A stretch of 64,000 bases of DNA from Cydia pomonella (GCF_033807575.1 NC_084704.1:24715968-24779967), one strand, 5' to 3'. Shown: positions 19,872-32,203, counted from the first letter of the stretch. Translations and numbers: made by a program. The notes: generated by a model from the letters alone, not told the origin.

Positions 19872-20222
19872 ATGTTGTTAGGGTCGGCAACGCGCATGTA
19901 ACTCCTCTGGAGTTGCCGGCGCACATACGACCCGATTAGAAGAATGAAATACGATAACGATAAATTCTGGTTTAGATATCGTTTGTATGTCGTATAATTA
20001 ACAAAAGCAGCTCGGTTCGGGCAACCAATGTCACTTTGACGTTAGAAATATCGTAGATAGATTTTATTGGGATCTCACAGCGGAGTCGGATGTCGTTTAG
20101 TTATCGATCTTTTCAAAGATCTTAAACGTGTCTTAATCATTCTTCGAATCGGGCCCATAGGCTACGGAGACTGCTTACCATCAGGCGGGCCGTATGTTTG
20201 TTTGCCACCGACTTAGTATATA
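19872..20222 (+). mobile_element. LINE 3' tail split by a nested MITE
   Basis: TGTTGTTAGGGTCGGCAACG and CGCATGTAACTCCTCTGGAG run up to GGCGCACATA. The continuation AGGCTACGGAGACTGCTTAC resumes at 20159 and ends GCCACCGACTTAGTATA. The piece between, 19928-20157, is an insertion. Confidence 0.75.
19928..20157. mobile_element. Nested Tc1/mariner-like MITE
   Basis: The 230-bp insert has inverted ends CGACCCGATTAGAAGAATGA and, reading the other end, GGGCCCGATTCGAAGAATGA. It is flanked by TA on both sides, within CATA. Comparison with intact LINE tails shows the target was ACATAGGC, so one TA was duplicated, the target choice of Tc1/mariner elements. Confidence 0.75.
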
Positions 20223-20239
20223 TATATATATATACTAAG
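20210..20239. repeat. Perfect 30-bp palindrome around a TA microsatellite
   Basis: GACTTAG, eight TA units and CTAAGTC form a gapless palindrome at the end of the LINE tail. Confidence 0.85.
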
Positions 20240-21428
20240 TCCAGTGGTCTTTCATATTTGTTTAAAAATTGAAATTTATTGAAAAAAATTAAAAGGGGAT
20301 AGCTCTGCTTTGGGATGATGCCAAATCAGAGTGTGAGGCTCTTTTGGCACAAGTTAGGTACAATAAATAATTCAGGTGCGCACGCACTGTACCGCAGCCG
20401 CCATGAGCAAAATTGTCATATTAGTATTTGGAACGTTTACACCACTAAGCCAGACGTATGGGCCATTTGCCGGCGGAATCGTGCGAAGTGGGACATTAAT
20501 GTTATTCATGGCCTGAACATTAATATTGCCTTATGTGCTTGCAGTTGTGCTTAAAAATTAATGCACAAACAATTACCACCTAGCTAGCTAATGTTTTCCA
20601 ATGGCGGCTCTTAATTACATTTTCTCCATGTAATGGGAGTTGTTAAATTTGTACAATTGTAATACATGAAGCATAATACGTAGCCCTACAGAAACTATCT
20701 GTCTGTATTATTAAATGTAGTCTACATCCAATCTCGAACTATTATCATTATAAAATGTTATATTAAGAATTTAAAAATATGATTTCGAAAACGCTGGTCA
20801 GAGGAAATCAGTAAAGAATTCAACTTCTTACAAGGAAGTTATTGATTCTTACTTAGGTTTTTGACACTCTTCGGGCAAGAAATCTGTTAACCTGTAAGTT
20901 AAAATATGTAGGTACTCAATTCTAAGGTGTGTATGAAGTACGCAAAACGCAGTGTAGTAGCCCATCCCCTTTTGAACAATAAGTTTTCAATTTAAGGTAC
21001 TTGAGCAATCCGTATGCGAACATAAAATGAAACAGCAATAAAAAAAAGTTGTAAATGTTAGCAGTGTCAGCGAATACATTTATCAATAAAATAACCCTAC
21101 TCGACACTAAACAATAAACTTAACTAATGTTGCTGTAAAATCCATGCAGACATTTATGTACTAGGTATAAATAGTTCATTTGCCACAGTACATTCACATT
21201 AAATCAAATTAACAGCGCAAGCACAAAGGACTACTGTAGTTACACGGATCCTCCAAAGGCCGTTTACGCAATTGCATTTACGGAAAAAGTACACACTTAA
21301 CTCAATCAACAGGAAATGCGAATACTTGAATCAAAAATTAGTTAAGATATGGAATCATTGCCTGTAACTAAAACTCCTGTTTGCAGGCATCATTTTAACT
21401 ACTTTCATTAAGCAACACAACTTTTAGG
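20240..21428. other. No supported gene
   Basis: This is AT-rich sequence with short frames only. A 79-codon plus-strand frame at 20315 lacks domains and exon signals that I trust. Confidence 0.5.
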
Positions 21429-21537
21429 GCCGATACAGACGGAGTGCAACCCGACTGCAACTTGCATGGGAACTGCACTCCGAGGTTGCAGTTGGCGTGC
21501 AGTCGGTCTGTTGCACCAAACCGTCTGTCGCCATTAA
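21429..21537. mobile_element. MITE of the GGCCGATACAGACGG family
   Basis: The start GGCCGATACAGACGG is roughly inverted at CCGTCTGTCGCC. The inside is GC-rich and self-complementary (TGCAACCCGACTGCAACTTG against CAGTTGGCGTGCAGTCGG). The sequence type is common in Lepidoptera. Confidence 0.62.
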
Positions 21538-21599
21538 GCGTTCCCTAAATTTTATTGTATGAGAATTTTCTTAGTTCTGTGCCGAGTAATTTTTACATA

Positions 21600-22400
21600 G
21601 ATATAAGGCAAAGACACCTGCATGCCAGCTTGAACCCTTCGACTCAGTCCAAAAGCGCGCTGTACGAATCGTTGACGATCCCAAACTCACAAGCGGTATT
21701 GAACCTTTAAGTCTAAGGAGAGACTTTGCCTCCTTGTGTGTGTTCGACCGCTTGTACAATGGGCTGTGCTCTGAGGAATTGTTTGAAATGATGCCAACCG
21801 CCACTTTCTATCACCGCACGATCCCAAACTCACAAGCGGTATCGATCCTTTAAGTCTAAGGAGAGACTTTGCCTCCTTGTTTGTGTTCGACCGCTTGTAC
21901 AATGGGCTGTGCTCTGAGGAATTGTTTGAAATGATGCCAACCGCCACTTTCTATCACCGCACGATCCCAAACTCACAAGCGGTATCGATCCTTTAAGTCT
22001 AAGGAGAGACTTTGCCTCCTTGTGTGTGTTCGACCGCTTGTACAATGGGCTGTGCTCTGAGGAATTGTTTGACATGATGCCAACCGCCACTTTCTATCAC
22101 CGCACCGTTCGCCGTCGGCAGGGTGTTCATACTCACACCTTAGAACCTAAATAAATGGTCGCGTACTGTGCGGTTCAAGAGGCATTTCCTCCCGCGGACG
22201 CTCCGGCTGTGGAATGAGCTCCCTTCGGAGGTTTTTCCGAGGGTCTACAGTATGGGGTTCTTCAAAAAAGGAGTGTACCGGTTTTTAAAGGGTCGGCACG
22301 CGCATGTAACACCTCTAGAGTTGCAGGCGTCCATAAGCTGCGGTGACTGCTTACCATCAGGCGGGCCGTATGCTTGTTTCCCACCGTCGTGGTATTAAAA
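21600..22400 (+). pseudogene. Jockey-like LINE, C-terminal coding end plus 3' tail, with an internal triplication
   Basis: The frame reads FDSVQKRAVRIVDDPKLTS, GIEPLSLRRDFASLCVFDRL, YNGLCSEELFEMMPTATFYH and, after the repeated block, RFKRHFLPRTLRLWNELPSE and VFPRVYSMGFFKKGVYRFLK. This is the standard C-terminal block of a large lepidopteran LINE family (LW..LP..VFP..Y....FK....). The coding end runs directly into CGCGCATGTAACACCTCTAG, CATCAGGCGGGCCGTATGCT and an A run. This identifies the repeat scattered through the window as the tail of this LINE. Three 143-bp tandem units interrupt the frame. Confidence 0.85.
21677..22105 (+). repeat. 143-bp tandem triplication inside the LINE
   Basis: Units start at 21677, 21820 and 21963, each beginning GATCCCAAACTCACAAGCGG and ending TTTCTATCACCGCAC. 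They are nearly identical (changes such as GTATTGAACC against GTATCGATCC). 143 is not a multiple of three, so each extra unit shifts the frame. The overlapping minus-strand open frames here are shadows of this array. Confidence 0.95.
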
Positions 22401-22479
22401 AAATGTGTTTGGTGGAACTGGGCCTTAATTGATATTAAATTATAATTAATATTAATAGCAGCTAGAACGACATCGAACA

Positions 22480-23700
22480 CTTAAATAAAGTTAAATAAGT
22501 CAGGGACAAAAGACTACTACATGATGACGAGATACATGAAAATCTAGGTTGCGTTATACGAACTCGGGAAATATTAAGCCGGCCTGAATCAGCATTGTTG
22601 TTCATTTTCATTCAAGCCCCTCCCAGAGGACCTGGCATGACGTGATTCATTTCCAGACTGCATTATAAATTTGTATCCCATTGTTTCTTTTTCAACAGCC
22701 ACCGGGTTCAGTTTACCTTTTGTTGAAACTAACAAAAGGCTGAGATATGCGATTTTTAAGTGCAACGCCTGATTTTTTAGTTTTATTTCCGTTGTATAAA
22801 GTGTAAATAGTTTTTCATTTGGACTTGGACTTTTTCATGTGGCAGGTTGCAGCTGCATGTTTTTTTTTATAATTACCTTGTAGTATTTATTCTACTAAAT
22901 AAATGAGATTAAGTATGCTATTCTCTATACTGTATTTCTGCACACGATGATATACAAAAAAACGATTTCATCACAGTTGCTTAATAAGGATGCTATGAGG
23001 TGCAAACGGATTTATGGGTTATTAAAGTAATTACGTTACCAAGAACGAATTACTGTCAGATGTAGGAATACATCGCGAATAAACCTAAAACAGCGAAACC
23101 TAAAAGGGGTTGGAAGGTCAAATGGCAGTTACCGTAAAACCTGGCGTCGTCGTTGCTAGTTGCTAATGCAGAATCCCTGACTGTGTGCTGAATTCTCTCT
23201 ACGAGGAGCTTAGTGAATGTGATTGTAACGTTAATTAGGCTCATAATTACAAACACCGTCCAACTAGCGAACTTTGCCTTCAGGGGAGTATCTTTACCCA
23301 AAAATACCTTTTTAAACATATTCGTTTATTTAGCCAAATGCTAAAGAGTTCTAGTAATCACACTACTATGTTTATTAGAAAATTGGTAAAGAATATCTGA
23401 GCTTATGCTTACACTGTATAACACACGTATGTTTGAAAATTTTCAGAAAATCAAAATCATATCAACACATGATAGAATCAACATGTGAGATAATCATGAG
23501 TTGATTTGATGTGGACTCGAAAGTTGACAGTTGTACATATTGAATATGGCCCAAGGTATCTTTTGCTGAATATTTCAGGGTTTCTGTTACAAAACATGAA
23601 ACATAGAACATTTATATTATGATTAAAAAGGCCCAATATCAGTAACTTTTGACGGTTGGCAATGTAACCTAGCAATTTACAGACCTATAATTGACAACAT
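22480..23700. other. No supported gene
   Basis: This is AT-rich. An 87-codon minus-strand frame at 23056-23319 contains one hydrophobic stretch but no recognised family and no exon context. Confidence 0.5.
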
Positions 23701-23807
23701 TACCCACCGCCAAAAACGGCTTAGGGTTGTCACTTACGGATGTTTTACCCAACTGCGTAAGTAAAAGAAGGTAATGTTTGTACACCAAAGTAGCTATATA
23801 AATATGT

Positions 23808-23945
23808 ACTGTATTTCATTTGTCTCGTCATTCTTTTTTTAGATGTTTCAGGCCTTTAAGTAGTCTAAAAAGTTCAGTATAAATATTTTTTTGCCCTTAA
23901 AAATATTGTAACATATTTTCTCAAAATTGATAACCCTAATACTTT
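23808..23945. repeat. Dispersed repeat, copy 2
   Basis: This is the same-orientation relative of 19728-19862, with TACTGTATTTCATTTGTCTC and TTGTAACATATTTTCTCAAA. Just upstream, ACCCACCGCCAAAAACGGCT may belong to the same unit. Confidence 0.6.
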
Positions 23946-24227
23946 GGATAACAGAATATATATGCGATTTGTACAAAAAAGAGCAAAAACATCTACGTAA
24001 CGTAATTGCTCTGCATTGCATTGTTAACCCTAAGATTTTTAAAGGGAACGCTAGAATTACCCTTTGTCTTGAGTTGATCTTTATTGCAACGTCTTACGAG
24101 CTGTATTTCCGTATGAAATCCACGTGGGCAATGTTGGAACAAACTTAGGATAACTTTACGCGACATAAAAATTGTAAAGAGAATACCTCTTCTCAACCTC
24201 TCTCCGCTTTCATCTACTGAAAGGTAA

Positions 24228-24420
24228 ACTGGAAGAGATTAACCCTTTAAAGGATAAGTGGAAAAATATGTATCAAAAGAATCGTCTCATAAATATGGTA
24301 CTACGCTCTTATTACACTGGAATAAGGTGCTATGGGACTTATTTTTAAGTAAGATGTGTACACCTATATTTTTACACTTGACTGTACAATAGAGAGTTTA
24401 CTGCTACTGATAATAACAAT
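24228..24420 (+). mobile_element. Diverged retroposon 3' tail
   Basis: CTGGAAGAGATTAACCCTTT, AAAGGATAAGT, then TTGACTGTACAATAGAGAGT and an ACTGAT/AATAAC-rich end mirror the layout of the tail at 3409-3530. Confidence 0.5.
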
Positions 24421-24534
24421 CGAGCGAGTGAGTGAAGCAAAGCGAAGTTCTTACATTCAACTTAGAACACACGGCTGGCTCTGCAGGTCCCGGCATTTGA
24501 ATGTTTTAATGAACTTTCAAAGGATAGTTTGTTA

Positions 24535-25050
24535 GTTGAATTTCTTCAATTTTGCTCTAATCACGGTGAAAATGTACAGGTATCTGAGTCGTATGGCCGC
24601 CATCTTGAATTTCTTAATTTTTGCTTTAACCATGATGAAAATAGATATCTGGGGATGCGAAAATATATTGAAATGAATTTGTAGTGAAAATTGTAAAAAA
24701 ATTGACACTATCTTGAATTTGTTCATCTTTGCTTTAATCATGATGAAAATTGATATTTAAGGATTTGGAAGGCTCCTCCAAATAGGAATTTGAAGTCAAA
24801 ATTGTAAAAAAGGCAGCCATTGTGATTTTTTCATAACTACTCCAATCATTATTATAAAAATTTAAACTTGAGGATCCAAAAAGTGTCTTAATATGAATTC
24901 GTAGTCAAAATTGTAAAAATGGCCGCCATCTTGAATTTCGTCATTTTTGACCCGACCATAATGAAAATTCATGTAAGAAAATCTGAAAGGTCCCTTAAAA
25001 TAAACACGTGGTCGAAATTATAAAAAAACGGCAACCATCATGAATTTCAA
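24535..25050. repeat. Tandem repeat, about 108-110 bp, five units
   Basis: CATCTTGAATTT or a variant recurs at about 24601, 24709, 24818, 24926 and 25037. Each is followed by TTTGCTTTAA(T/C)CATGATGAAA or a variant and GTAGTCAAAATTGTAAAAA. Units are diverged by perhaps 20-30 percent, so the array is old. No coding potential. Confidence 0.8.
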
Positions 25051-25825
25051 TCGTGTCGAAATCTACACTATATAGTTAATTTTTGGCTAACTACGAGTTC
25101 TCACGTTCTCAATCACTGTACTAGTATAATACCCACATGTTAAATGAAAATGAGAAACAAAGTTGAATCTCACTACTTTTGTAATATTTCACGTAAGTAG
25201 TAAAGAAAACTTACGTCACCTCTGGGATGAAAGTGTTAGCGAAACTGTTGCGGCTAAATCGATGTTGTATCACATACCTACCTACTCGGTGTCGAAGAGG
25301 ATGCTCATTACACGCCATATTTCCCAGAGGCATTATCTTAACACACTATTAATCTCATGGTTTACTGGTAATACCTGATATACAATATGACATTATTATC
25401 GTGGCTAATAAAAAACAGTTGCTAACTATGTAAGTATTTATTTTAAATGTATGACCTTTGGAGCTAGTTAAATGTAATATGAAGCCAGCAATATCCATTC
25501 TAGCCCAATATACAATGTGGAAATTCAATACGAGCGAATACGGTGGTTAGCATAATAGGACCTAAGAAGTATATTGAGATATATTTTGCTTAGAAAAACA
25601 ATGAAAATATTAACCTTACAAAATAATTCAGCCTGCAATGTAAAGCAAAGCAACACACAAAATACGATGTTTTTAAAGTAACTGTCAACGCTTGCTGTCA
25701 GTAACTATATAAAGCTCGTATCTCGTAATATTATGTCATGATATGTCTCGTAATGCTTACAGTAAGTACATTGCGGCTCGGTAAATTTTCAAAAAATAAT
25801 TACGGGGTTATATTTAGTGTACTAA

Positions 25826-25890
25826 TAACAATAATAATTCAGCCTGTCTACGTCCCGCTGCTGGGCACAGACCTCCTCTCATGCGCGAGA
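25826..25890 (-). mobile_element. RTE LINE 3' fragment
   Basis: The minus strand reads CTCTCGCGCATGAGAGGAGG, TCTGTGCCCAGCAGCGGGAC and GTAGACAGGCTGAA, the nucleotide form of the ...QQW end plus tail of RTE LINEs. Confidence 0.6.
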
Positions 25891-28800
25891 GAGATATTTA
25901 GTGTAACTTTTACAAAAATCTTAATTAATGATTTCACGGATAAATTCTAAATCTGGTTTAATTTATCACCTGTATTTGTTTTACATACTGTATAGTGCGA
26001 TGGGCCCGGTGTTACCTTTTAATTTCCCCGGAAAATATCTTTCATTTGTCTTAATAGACGAAGAACTAATGTTCTGTCGACAATAATTTCTATTATAACG
26101 TCATTGTCCTTGAACTCAACCTCTTTAAAAGTTGCTATAATTTGCTAAATCGTGAAAGCTGCCACAGTTTGCTACTTACATTGCTTCGTGTTAGCGTTTT
26201 CACCTTAAATCTCTAAAACTCTTTAAGGTATTTCAAACGTAATAAAGAACCGGTTGTTTAGTGGTAAATTCTGACCAAGCTTAGTTTTTAAATCAAATCT
26301 TTTTTATGCGTGAACCTCGACGAATACTTAATGGAGTTTCAGAATAGATTTAATCATTTGCATGTTTATTTACCTACTTTTTATGACAATTAAAACGTTT
26401 AAAAGAACTTACCTGCATAGGTATATTATTCTGACTGCAAACGATTTTATTTTATACTACTACTTACTTTATTTAATGGAAAAGTTTTCATGTAAATAGA
26501 AAGCATTAAACCCACGCCATCGCCTTAGTTGGGTACACTACGAACCCGGTTGTAGAAACTATTAATATTATACCAGTATTATACTTTTAAGCAACCCTCT
26601 CGGCCTCACACAACTGGTAGGTTTTACTATCAAATTTTGCTAACTTAATGCGCCATATAAAATAATGGTAGGACGAATATTCACAGAAATGGAAACAATT
26701 CAAAGAGTAAATATTTACTGGAAGGAAAATATGTTATGAACATTTTTTTTAGGCAACGTTGCGTGTCATTTTGGAAAAATAGAGGGAACCTAACATAATT
26801 ACAAATAAATTCGAATGTGTAAAACATTATGCATTAGTATTATTTCTAGCATAAACACTGTAAAACACATTGTAGTTGCTAGCCTAGGTACCAGCATTCG
26901 ATCTTAAAAAAAACTGATCTTAAAGGAGACCATCGATTTTGGGCTCGGAGGAAAAACCATCGCGTATTTGGCACAGAATATTACAGTAATTATATACGAA
27001 TTTTATTACGCAAAAATATATGTATAATATTGGGTGAAAATGAAACGGGAACTAGAAATAAAAAGACATATTATTATTCATTTCCTTAATTCAATATAAG
27101 TATTTGTTAACAAAAACTTTGCCGTCGTCAACATCATTATTAGCATTGACATAACGCGCAACTTCACACAAACCGTAAGGTATGTTCTAGGCCCAAGTGC
27201 CTATACTAAATCGACAATCCTCTTTGTATTCATTTGATAAAACTCTCTTTTATTTCATAGATTCGCGCGAGATGCACTGATGCCGAATAATTCCAAACTA
27301 ATATCAAATCAAGTTAAAATCTTGATAGTTTTAATGCCGCCTTTGAAAGATAAATAGTTATGCTATTTATTAATCCTTAATGCTTATTTTAACGACCGTT
27401 TGAGATTACATTACCAAAAATATGGAGTCACGTGTCTCATCTAGCAGCAATGATGCGCTAAATCCGCCGAGCGAGGTCCGACGGCCGTGCAATCACCCTG
27501 TTTATTGCCGTCCACCCCCCACCATATAACACAAAACTACTCCGAAACGGCTCCATACACAATTCTCCATTGTTCACACAATTTACGATGGAAATGTATC
27601 ATTTCACCACATTGCCTGCCATCCATTTCAGTGTTCGCAAATTGGCGATGCTGAAAAAATAAATAACGTGACAAAAATGTTTTATTTCATGAACGATAAT
27701 CATTTCTCGTTGAGTAAAAATCGTAGCTACCTATTTTATTTAGTCTAATGTTTCTCGATATCAATTTAAAAACAAAACTCCAGAATCCACTTACAATAAT
27801 TAAAGCTGCAAACCAACTCAATCTAAACCGAGAACTAAACTGAGATGGGAAATCCAAAACAGTATTACGTTTAAGTTGTTCAATTTTATTTAATCCCAAG
27901 AAAGTATCCGCGACCTACGGGGTTCAAGTAATTTCCTGAGGGCGGAGGCGACGGGAGACGGTTGAAAAACGAGAATTACACCATTCGCTAATTGCGGCAA
28001 TCAGTATAATGTAGTCGACGGGACCGGCCGGGGCGCATCGACCCAGACCTACCGACCGCGTTTGCTGCGCTCACGCTGGCTGCGAACCGCATCACTATAG
28101 ACAGACAACTAAAAAATAGTATTGAAGGCTAACGTCAATTATAACGTGAAAATAATATTACGATATTAACAACCTTTGATAAAATAATATTTATTATTAC
28201 AATAGCAGTCTGCTAAATCAAAGGCAATGTAAAAGTACTGTAAGGGTCTTATTGAAGTTTCCTAAATTATGTAATGAAATGGAAGACAGAGAGATGGAAA
28301 TTGGAAAATATTTTGTTGTAAAAAATATTTTTTTTATTTTGAAATATAACTACTATATAAAGTATATTATTTTCTTAAATAATCTTAAGTAATCGCCACA
28401 CTTCATAACAATGTAAAACCTTATCATCATCATCCGCTTACCCTTTTCCTATCACTTTTTTCTTCCATACCGCTGTCATTCGTCACCTCATCATTCACCT
28501 GCTATGTAAAACCTTATCATTTTAACTTATTTGTACTTTTTTTTTCTCTCTTCAAAATTTCGCCCTAACCTACTTGCATGTATTTAAATGAATGTTTACG
28601 TGTTTGTGTATGTTCGTCGTTGGTATGTATTTGTATATTTAGGTACGCTCGATACTACGCACTATGTAGGTAAGCTTCTCTTATATGTACACAACAGTTG
28701 TAAACTTGGACAAAACTAGCCTAACCTTTAATAATGATAACCTAGTAATGTAAAGGAATTATTATTATCCTAATTCTAATGACAATTCAACTCATTAAGA

Positions 28801-29261
28801 TATACTCGGAAACATAGGTGTGTATTATGCAAATATTTCATAATATGCTTATTGATATACTAGTACGTTTCTCCCTAGTTGCACAAATCTTTTAATTTAC
28901 TAAACAGTACCTATATTGTGCTATAAACGCAACTTGATCAAAATTGTTACAAGATTCCAAGAGAGAGGAATTTTACGACATATTTTTATATAGGTCCGCG
29001 TATTTTAATATCGAGTCTGTTACATACTTAGAATATTTTTTTATTACACGCGAGGAAATAAAGAAATATACATAATCGCATTTCCTTACAGTCTGTGTAC
29101 TCGTAGGTATACACAGACCGAGAACGGGTTAGCTAAGCTCATTCTTTAATGGAGTTTTAATTTTTAAGTACCAAATACTTAAGCCGCCGCCGCCTCACTT
29201 TTTTTTTGTTTTCCTCACTGGTTTTAGTATGTATACATATAACTTTTGTTTAAAAGTTCGT
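25891..29261. other. Repeat-poor AT-rich stretch with GC islands, no supported gene
   Basis: No domain-bearing frame was found. The most distinct parts are GC-richer blocks at 27470-27530 (GCCGAGCGAGGTCCGACGGC) and 27905-28095 (GGCGGAGGCGACGGGAGACG, GGACCGGCCGGGGCGCATCG). They lack repeat signatures and could be promoter, enhancer or untranslated-exon DNA. The 70-codon frame at 27687-27899 on the minus strand has no known domain. Confidence 0.4.
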
Positions 29262-29468
29262 TTTTAGGGTTCCGTACCCAAAGGGTAAAACGGGACTCCG
29301 GTGTCCGTCCGTCTGTCCATTTGTCACCAGGCTGTATCTCATGAACCGTGATAGTTAGACAGTTTGTTCACAGATGATGTATTTCTGTTGCCGCTATAAC
29401 AACAAATACTAAAAAGTACGGATCCCTCGGCGGGCGAGTCCAACTCGCCCTTGGCCAGTTTTTATTGA
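29262..29468 (+). mobile_element. Dispersed GGGTTCCGTACCC repeat
   Basis: TAGGGTTCCGTACCCAAAGG, a GTCCGTCCGTCTGTCC run, CACCAGGCTGTATCTCATGA and TTTCTGTTGCCGCTATAACA lead to a hairpin-like end GGCGAGTCCAACTCGCCC followed by TTGGCCAGTTTTT. Related copies are at 45170-45532 and 54115-54240. It is non-coding, class not assigned. Confidence 0.65.
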
Positions 29469-29469
29469 A

Positions 29470-30441
29470 TTTTTGTTAATTTTTATTGGTTTATTTGTGT
29501 TGGTTTTTATTAAGAATTTATAAGACTGTTGTGTTTATTTGAAGTTATATATGTATACGCTAATATAAGCAATGTCGGGTATAAATACGTTTAATTTTTA
29601 CATTTTTTACTTTATTGTCATGACATCAAATAACCAAAATAGTTTTTTCATATAATTGTTTCGTTTATAAATACTAGACAGCGCTTCCATGATAAAACTT
29701 TGTATAAGGTTTAAATACTTAACATAATATCTACAAGTCATAACTTTCATAATTCGGTACTTAATCAAAAAATACGAAAATACAAAGATAATTATAATTG
29801 TACTTATATCACATTTACTAGTAGGTTTAAGTAGACACATTTTAAAACGAGGGAAAAATCCAAATTGTTTTATTAAATCTTTAGTCACGTTTTAGTTTAG
29901 TTTAAATTAAACGGGGATAAAATACCTCAGTTATAAAAACCAACCTTAGAACTATGACATAACTTCTGCGCAGAAACCATTTATTAATCACATTAGCTGT
30001 ATTACGAAACTACTACGTTATTAACTTAATGGTTAAATAAAAGCAATCAGCAGCAAGTAGGTTAGTGTTAGTACACTTAAGTAAATGAATCAACGCAGGT
30101 ACCCGCCGTAACGAGTGCTTTCTGTAGCCACTGTGTTTATAAGGAGCGATGGGGTAATACTCTGGTCGACAGGTTCGATATGGTAAAAAATAGAGATACT
30201 GCTCCTAAAAATACATATGATACCTCATTTAATTCAGAATGATATCAAAGAAAATGTTTTCAAAGTGTTTATTAGGGCATAAAGATTACATAAACGAATA
30301 AAAATTAAAAATAATGGAAGGTATTTATTTTTTAATTTTTCCAATATCCTATTTAATATTAATTTGTTTAAATACATATGACAAAATACTTTATTTATAA
30401 TAACAATATACATAATGGATATATACAGATGATTACTATAC
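29470..30441. other. No supported gene
   Basis: This is very AT-rich. A 93-codon minus-strand frame at 29607-29888 is Phe/Ile/Lys-rich as chance frames in such DNA are. Confidence 0.5.
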
Positions 30442-31165
30442 CTAGCTTATATCTAAAATAGGCCCTTGAGGCATTGTACCAAGGATGCTGGCGGCATTTC
30501 GTCGTTGTATCGCAATACTGATACGTTGTGCGAGGAAGCCGCCAGCTCTTCGGTCATCAGTTACATTAACCAGACGTTTCGCGATTTCTCCAAAAAACTT
30601 GTGCGCGCTGGGACCCCATGGTCCTAGAGTTTCAACGCCAAATGGTACAAAATGGTACTCTCTACCGAGGCTCCTATATTTATTACGTTTCAAAATTTCG
30701 GCGCTTTCCGCCGCTGCGCCCGCTTTTACATTAGTCCGTTGGAGGTGGGAGTGGGACGGTGCCAGTGTGTCTACGCAGGTAGAATCCCACACTAACATTC
30801 GTCCCCAGCTCCAAGAAACTAAGGACACCCCATCAGGCCTCTTGCCATCATCCCTGATAATGCCAGTCGGCTCAAGAAGAGCAGGCACATTGATGGTGGC
30901 AAGTGATCGACGGATTATGTCATTAAGCGACGCATGTCTTGAAAAACGACCTGTGCTTTATTGGCAAGATAATTCATGGTGTCCCAGTCGGTCCACGTCC
31001 GTGCCACAAGATCATATATGTGGCATACATACCGAAACCCCGAGTCGCAAACCAGTCGCCAGTCGCCAGTCTTAGGGAGGCCGGATCCAAGAAAGTACCA
31101 GTATTAGGTGAGGGATGGGCATGTAGCCAGTAGCCGGCTTACCGGGCTCCGATCACCAAAAGCCT
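30442..31165 (-). pseudogene. LINE-associated PD-(D/E)XK-like C-terminal domain
   Basis: The minus strand encodes LNDIIRRSLATINVPALLEP, then GKRPDGVSLVSWSWGRMLVW, DSTCVDTLAPS, AESAEILKRNKYRSLGREY and VETLGPWGPSAHKFF, ending QRISIAIQRRNAASILGTMP. I recognise this as the C-terminal region that follows reverse transcriptase in a widespread animal retroelement family. PDG, the acidic residue in VWDST and the K..KY motif look like a restriction-type nuclease core (inference from motif order). An in-frame stop at 30958-30960 and frame damage upstream (past 31000) show it is inactive. A second truncated copy is at 46365-46660. Confidence 0.75.
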
Positions 31166-32203
31166 CGCGTGGTCTGGACCTGTACAGTTCTTTAGAAGAG
31201 TATTGTAAGTTAAATCACAGTAAATAATTATCCCAGCATTAACATTTAAGAAATTAAAAAAGAGATTCTTAAAAAAATTAAATTTCCAATTTAAACCTTT
31301 TGGAACACTGTCTTAATTATTTATAATTTATATAGCCTTTTGCGCGTCATTTTCCGAATGCACTCGTAGCGTCAAAAGCAACTACGCTACATTAAATATT
31401 TTGATTAAGGTAATAAATATTAATTTTAATAACTTGATAAAAAATTGAGAATTTATAAACTCTTGAAAAAATTATTCCCGTTACATATTTATCTCAAAGT
31501 AAATGTTTAAACAAGTTAAGCAATTGTTGATAAAACAAAAAAAGTTTTGAATGATACACGGTTAGTTTCATTAGACTTAATCCGTCCATAGTCCATATCC
31601 CGACCGTGATTACCTCAAAAGTTTTTTTTTTATTATGCGGTCCATATCCCGGTCGATTTAGGTCTACTAAATAAAAATGTTTACTTAAAATTGTATAGTG
31701 GGAAAACGTAAATAATTGAGATGAATCCCGTAATTTGGAGGTAATCTTTCGCATTACTGGAAATACATTTTAGCTAGTTTCTTTTAAACCAGAGTTAGTG
31801 AGAGTGAAGTCCAGCTAATGGTTATACTATTCTAAAATATTAGCTTCTATCAAGTAGGTTTATACATTGGTAATATTATCTTTTCCAAACACGAATATTT
31901 AGATCACATTCACTTATACAATGCAATTATTGCTAATTTGTGTAATTTGGCTGACAGAGAATTTTGTTAACTATACAGCAATACGAGTAAAATTTTACTT
32001 TAAGTTATAAAATACTTGTAACAGTTAGTAACGTTTTCTTTTCTTAAAAATGTAAAAGATCACAGCAGAATTTACAAGCGCAACGACACAAATGCGAATA
32101 TTATCACACTCGCATGATTTGAGAGCTTAGCTAACGCTGACATTGTCATGTCAACTTACTGTCACTGAATTAATATTGTAATAAGCAGAAACGTCAGAAA
32201 ACT
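31166..32203. other. No supported gene
   Basis: This is AT-rich with no domain-bearing frame. The 86-codon minus-strand frame at 31494-31754 crosses a partial duplication (TCCATAGTCCATATCCCGAC and CGGTCCATATCCCGGTCGAT). Confidence 0.5.

Noticed and set aside
21571..22090. Three similar minus-strand frames of 77-86 codons starting MAVGI(I/M)SNNSSEH
   Set aside because: They are antisense shadows of the 143-bp triplication in the plus-strand LINE remnant.
21677..22105. CRISPR-like regular repeats
   Set aside because: The units are contiguous with no spacers, lie in a LINE, and the genome is eukaryotic.
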